A DNA stretch of 57,433 nucleotides, taken from positions 1 through 57,433 of the forward strand of contig DASRFK010000076.1 of assembly GCA_035651635.1 (NCBI GenBank), written 5' to 3'. Within the stretch, counting starts at the first letter, position 1; the number at the start of each line of letters is the position of its first letter. Below, piece after piece: positions 56,224-57,433 of this stretch. Source of the DNA: JANXQE01 sp035651635 (GTDB lineage Bacteria > Verrucomicrobiota > Verrucomicrobiia > Limisphaerales > UBA8199). The notes under the pieces were generated by a model, which saw only the letters and a list, made by a program, of their open reading frames with translations, had not been told where the DNA came from and did no database searches. The position numbers and the translations under genes were made by a program.

Positions 56224-57433
56224 CTATTCCTGGGGATAAAGCAGAATCCGGTCGTGAACCAGCACCGCGAGGTCGTTCTTTCCGTGGCCGGTTAGATCGG
56301 CGACCACCGCTTCGCGCGGCTCCGGCAGATCGCTGCGGCGTCCGCGGAAGGTGCGTTCCTCGAAGACCTGCCAGCGGTTGGCGGGAATGAGCTTGTGGTT
56401 TGCGTCGAAGATTACCAGGTCCAAATAGTTGCGCGCGGTCTCCAAAAAGACCAGGTCTTTGCGGCCGTCATTGTCGAGATCGCCGGAGACCACATCATTG
56501 AGATGTCCGTCCCGGATTGGGGTTTCGTAACCATCCAATTCAGTGAGTTCCCAGGCATCGCCCTGCAAGGGCAACCAGGCGGTGGTATTGAGTCCCAGCA
56601 GCGCGATCGCCTTGCCATTGGACCCGCCCAGTGAAATAGGTTGCAGACTGTTGAATTCAGACACCGGCAACGAAATACTCCGTACGACCTGGAACACGCC
56701 TGAGCTGTCACGCTCGCACAGCGTCAGCGCCTTTTGTTCCGCATCGAGCAGGAACAAGGACGAAAGGCTGTTGGTGCAGTTGGGGACAGGGGCCGCGCCA
56801 ACCAGGCGCGAGGTGCTCGAAGCGCCGTTGATTTGTTCTTTTACGCTGAACACCCAGTTGGTTGTGCTGGGCGAGACTTGCTCCTTTTTCAGCACCACGG
56901 CCCGCAGAAAATTACGTTGCGTCAGCAGCAATTCGGGTTTGCCGTCCCCGTCGATATCGGCCGCGCTCAGCCAGGGCTGCTGGATCTCTCCGCCCGGTGG
57001 CGCGACGTCGATTTCATCGAAATCATGGCCGGGAACCTGGCGCAGGATTTTTACCTTTTCATAGGGCGTCAACGCGACCAGGTCGGGATGGCCGTCCTGG
57101 TCGGCGTCGTGGAAGACCAGGGTAGTGGGATTGGAGGTGAAACCTTCGCTTAGTTTCTGAGATTTCACCTGACCGTCGGCGGTTCGGGTGACCAACGACC
57201 GTTTTCCATCGCGGTCGACGATCACCGCCAGTGTCGGCTTGCCATCGGCGGAAAGCTTGCCGACCGCCAGCACGAGTGGCGCGCCTTCCATCGGAATGAG
57301 CCTCGGGAAGGGCAACCGCTGATTTTCGTCAAAGCGGGTCCAGCCTACTTGCTTCTCATCTGAGCTGAGCAGAAAAACCTCTGGTGTGCCATCCCCATCC
57401 CAGTCGGCGACCGCCAGGTCGGTGACGCCCGCC
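56224..57433 (-). CDS. FG-GAP/VCBS-repeat exported protein, 5' end outside window
   Basis: The frame stays open to the right edge, so the protein begins beyond 57433. More than 400 residues are visible. They carry repeated Asp-rich calcium-binding loops of the FG-GAP/VCBS type: VADWDGDGTPEVF, FHDADQDGHPDLVALT, SAADIDGDGKPELLLTQ, VSGDLDNDGRKDLVFLE and ADLTGHGKNDLAVLV, spaced about 50-90 residues apart. This is a beta-propeller surface or secreted protein, common in verrucomicrobia. An internal start near 57315 is not needed. Function is unknown; substrate or cell-surface binding is likely. Confidence 0.85.
   Translation of the reverse strand, partial: AGVTDLAVADWDGDGTPEVFLLSSDEKQVGWTRFDENQRLPFPRLIPMEGAPLVLAVGKLSADGKPTLAVIVDRDGKRSLVTRTADGQVKSQKLSEGFTSNPTTLVFHDADQDGHPDLVALTPYEKVKILRQVPGHDFDEIDVAPPGGEIQQPWLSAADIDGDGKPELLLTQRNFLRAVVLKKEQVSPSTTNWVFSVKEQINGASSTSRLVGAAPVPNCTNSLSSLFLLDAEQKALTLCERDSSGVFQVVRSISLPVSEFNSLQPISLGGSNGKAIALLGLNTTAWLPLQGDAWELTELDGYETPIRDGHLNDVVSGDLDNDGRKDLVFLETARNYLDLVIFDANHKLIPANRWQVFEERTFRGRRSDLPEPREAVVADLTGHGKNDLAVLVHDRILLYPQE

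Noticed and set aside
1..57433. tRNA genes and riboswitches
   Set aside because: I looked for T-arm GTTCGA-type motifs with paired stems and for known riboswitch cores and found none convincing. A covariance search (tRNAscan-SE or Infernal) would settle this.

Overview
The window is a GC-rich bacterial chromosome segment, most likely from a soil or freshwater verrucomicrobium of the Pedosphaera/Limisphaera type. This is an inference from gene content. The PSD-type cytochrome plus DUF1552 pair, a PEP-CTERM protein, several stand-alone Rcp1-like response regulators, GH127/GH2 and Gfo/Idh sugar genes, an FGE-sulfatase fusion and weak Shine-Dalgarno sites are a familiar verrucomicrobial/planctomycetal mix. 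Housekeeping genes (dnaG, rho, hisC, argA, pta, ppa) show that this is the main chromosome. I recognised no tRNA, rRNA, CRISPR array, intact transposase or prophage.

Layout. 1-3.3 kb: end of an unknown gene, CvpA, DnaG primase, then a dead IS200-like transposase with REP-like palindromes. 3.3-7.6 kb: an envelope/osmotic group (YihY/BrkB, a DUF1469-DUF3618 fusion, an MscS-family channel). 8.2-14.4 kb: a BON-domain protein, then a signalling island with a multi-PAS histidine kinase, two CheY-like regulators, a regulator pseudogene, and repeats between them. 14.6-20 kb: argA, hisC, a four-helix-bundle gene between AT-rich repeats, pta and an HtrA protease, all on the minus strand. 20.1-23.5 kb: zinc-ribbon protein, Rho and a WYL regulator. 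24-28.1 kb: a MarR-Lnt-Aas operon for lipoprotein and lysophospholipid acylation. 28.4-36.6 kb: SppA, a glycosidase-like beta-propeller, an alpha-oxoamine synthase, an SLBB lipoprotein, PilT, pyrophosphatase and a DUF885 protein. 36.9-45.3 kb: a kinase-like/TM/FGE fusion, repeats, a GH127-GH2 operon and a MocA-type oxidoreductase. 45.4-50.1 kb: DUF309, another CheY-like regulator, a TPR protein, a PEP-CTERM protein and a zf-TFIIB protein. 50.5-57.4 kb: a PSD cytochrome/DUF1552/polysaccharide-lyase cassette, a response regulator and a partial FG-GAP protein.

The most unusual layer is the dispersed non-coding repeats. (i) A MITE-like element (R1) carries a palindrome, perfect over 60 bp in one copy, with termini resembling CTTAGAGCGTGTTTTAAAA; four of five copies touch the stop codon of a neighbouring gene. 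(ii) A 171-177 bp element (R2) has TGCAG...CTGCA-type inverted ends. (iii) REP-like double hairpins (R3) sit beside a truncated IS200-like transposase. (iv) A short GGACTT/AGTCC hairpin repeat (R4) occurs three times. R1 and R2 lie side by side at two loci.

The genes suggest a polysaccharide-degrading heterotroph with a large exported proteome. Arabinose- and galactose-type glycosidases, a lyase and a sugar oxidoreductase sit among envelope maintenance genes (HtrA, SppA, Lnt-like, Aas-like, MscS) and local two-component signalling.
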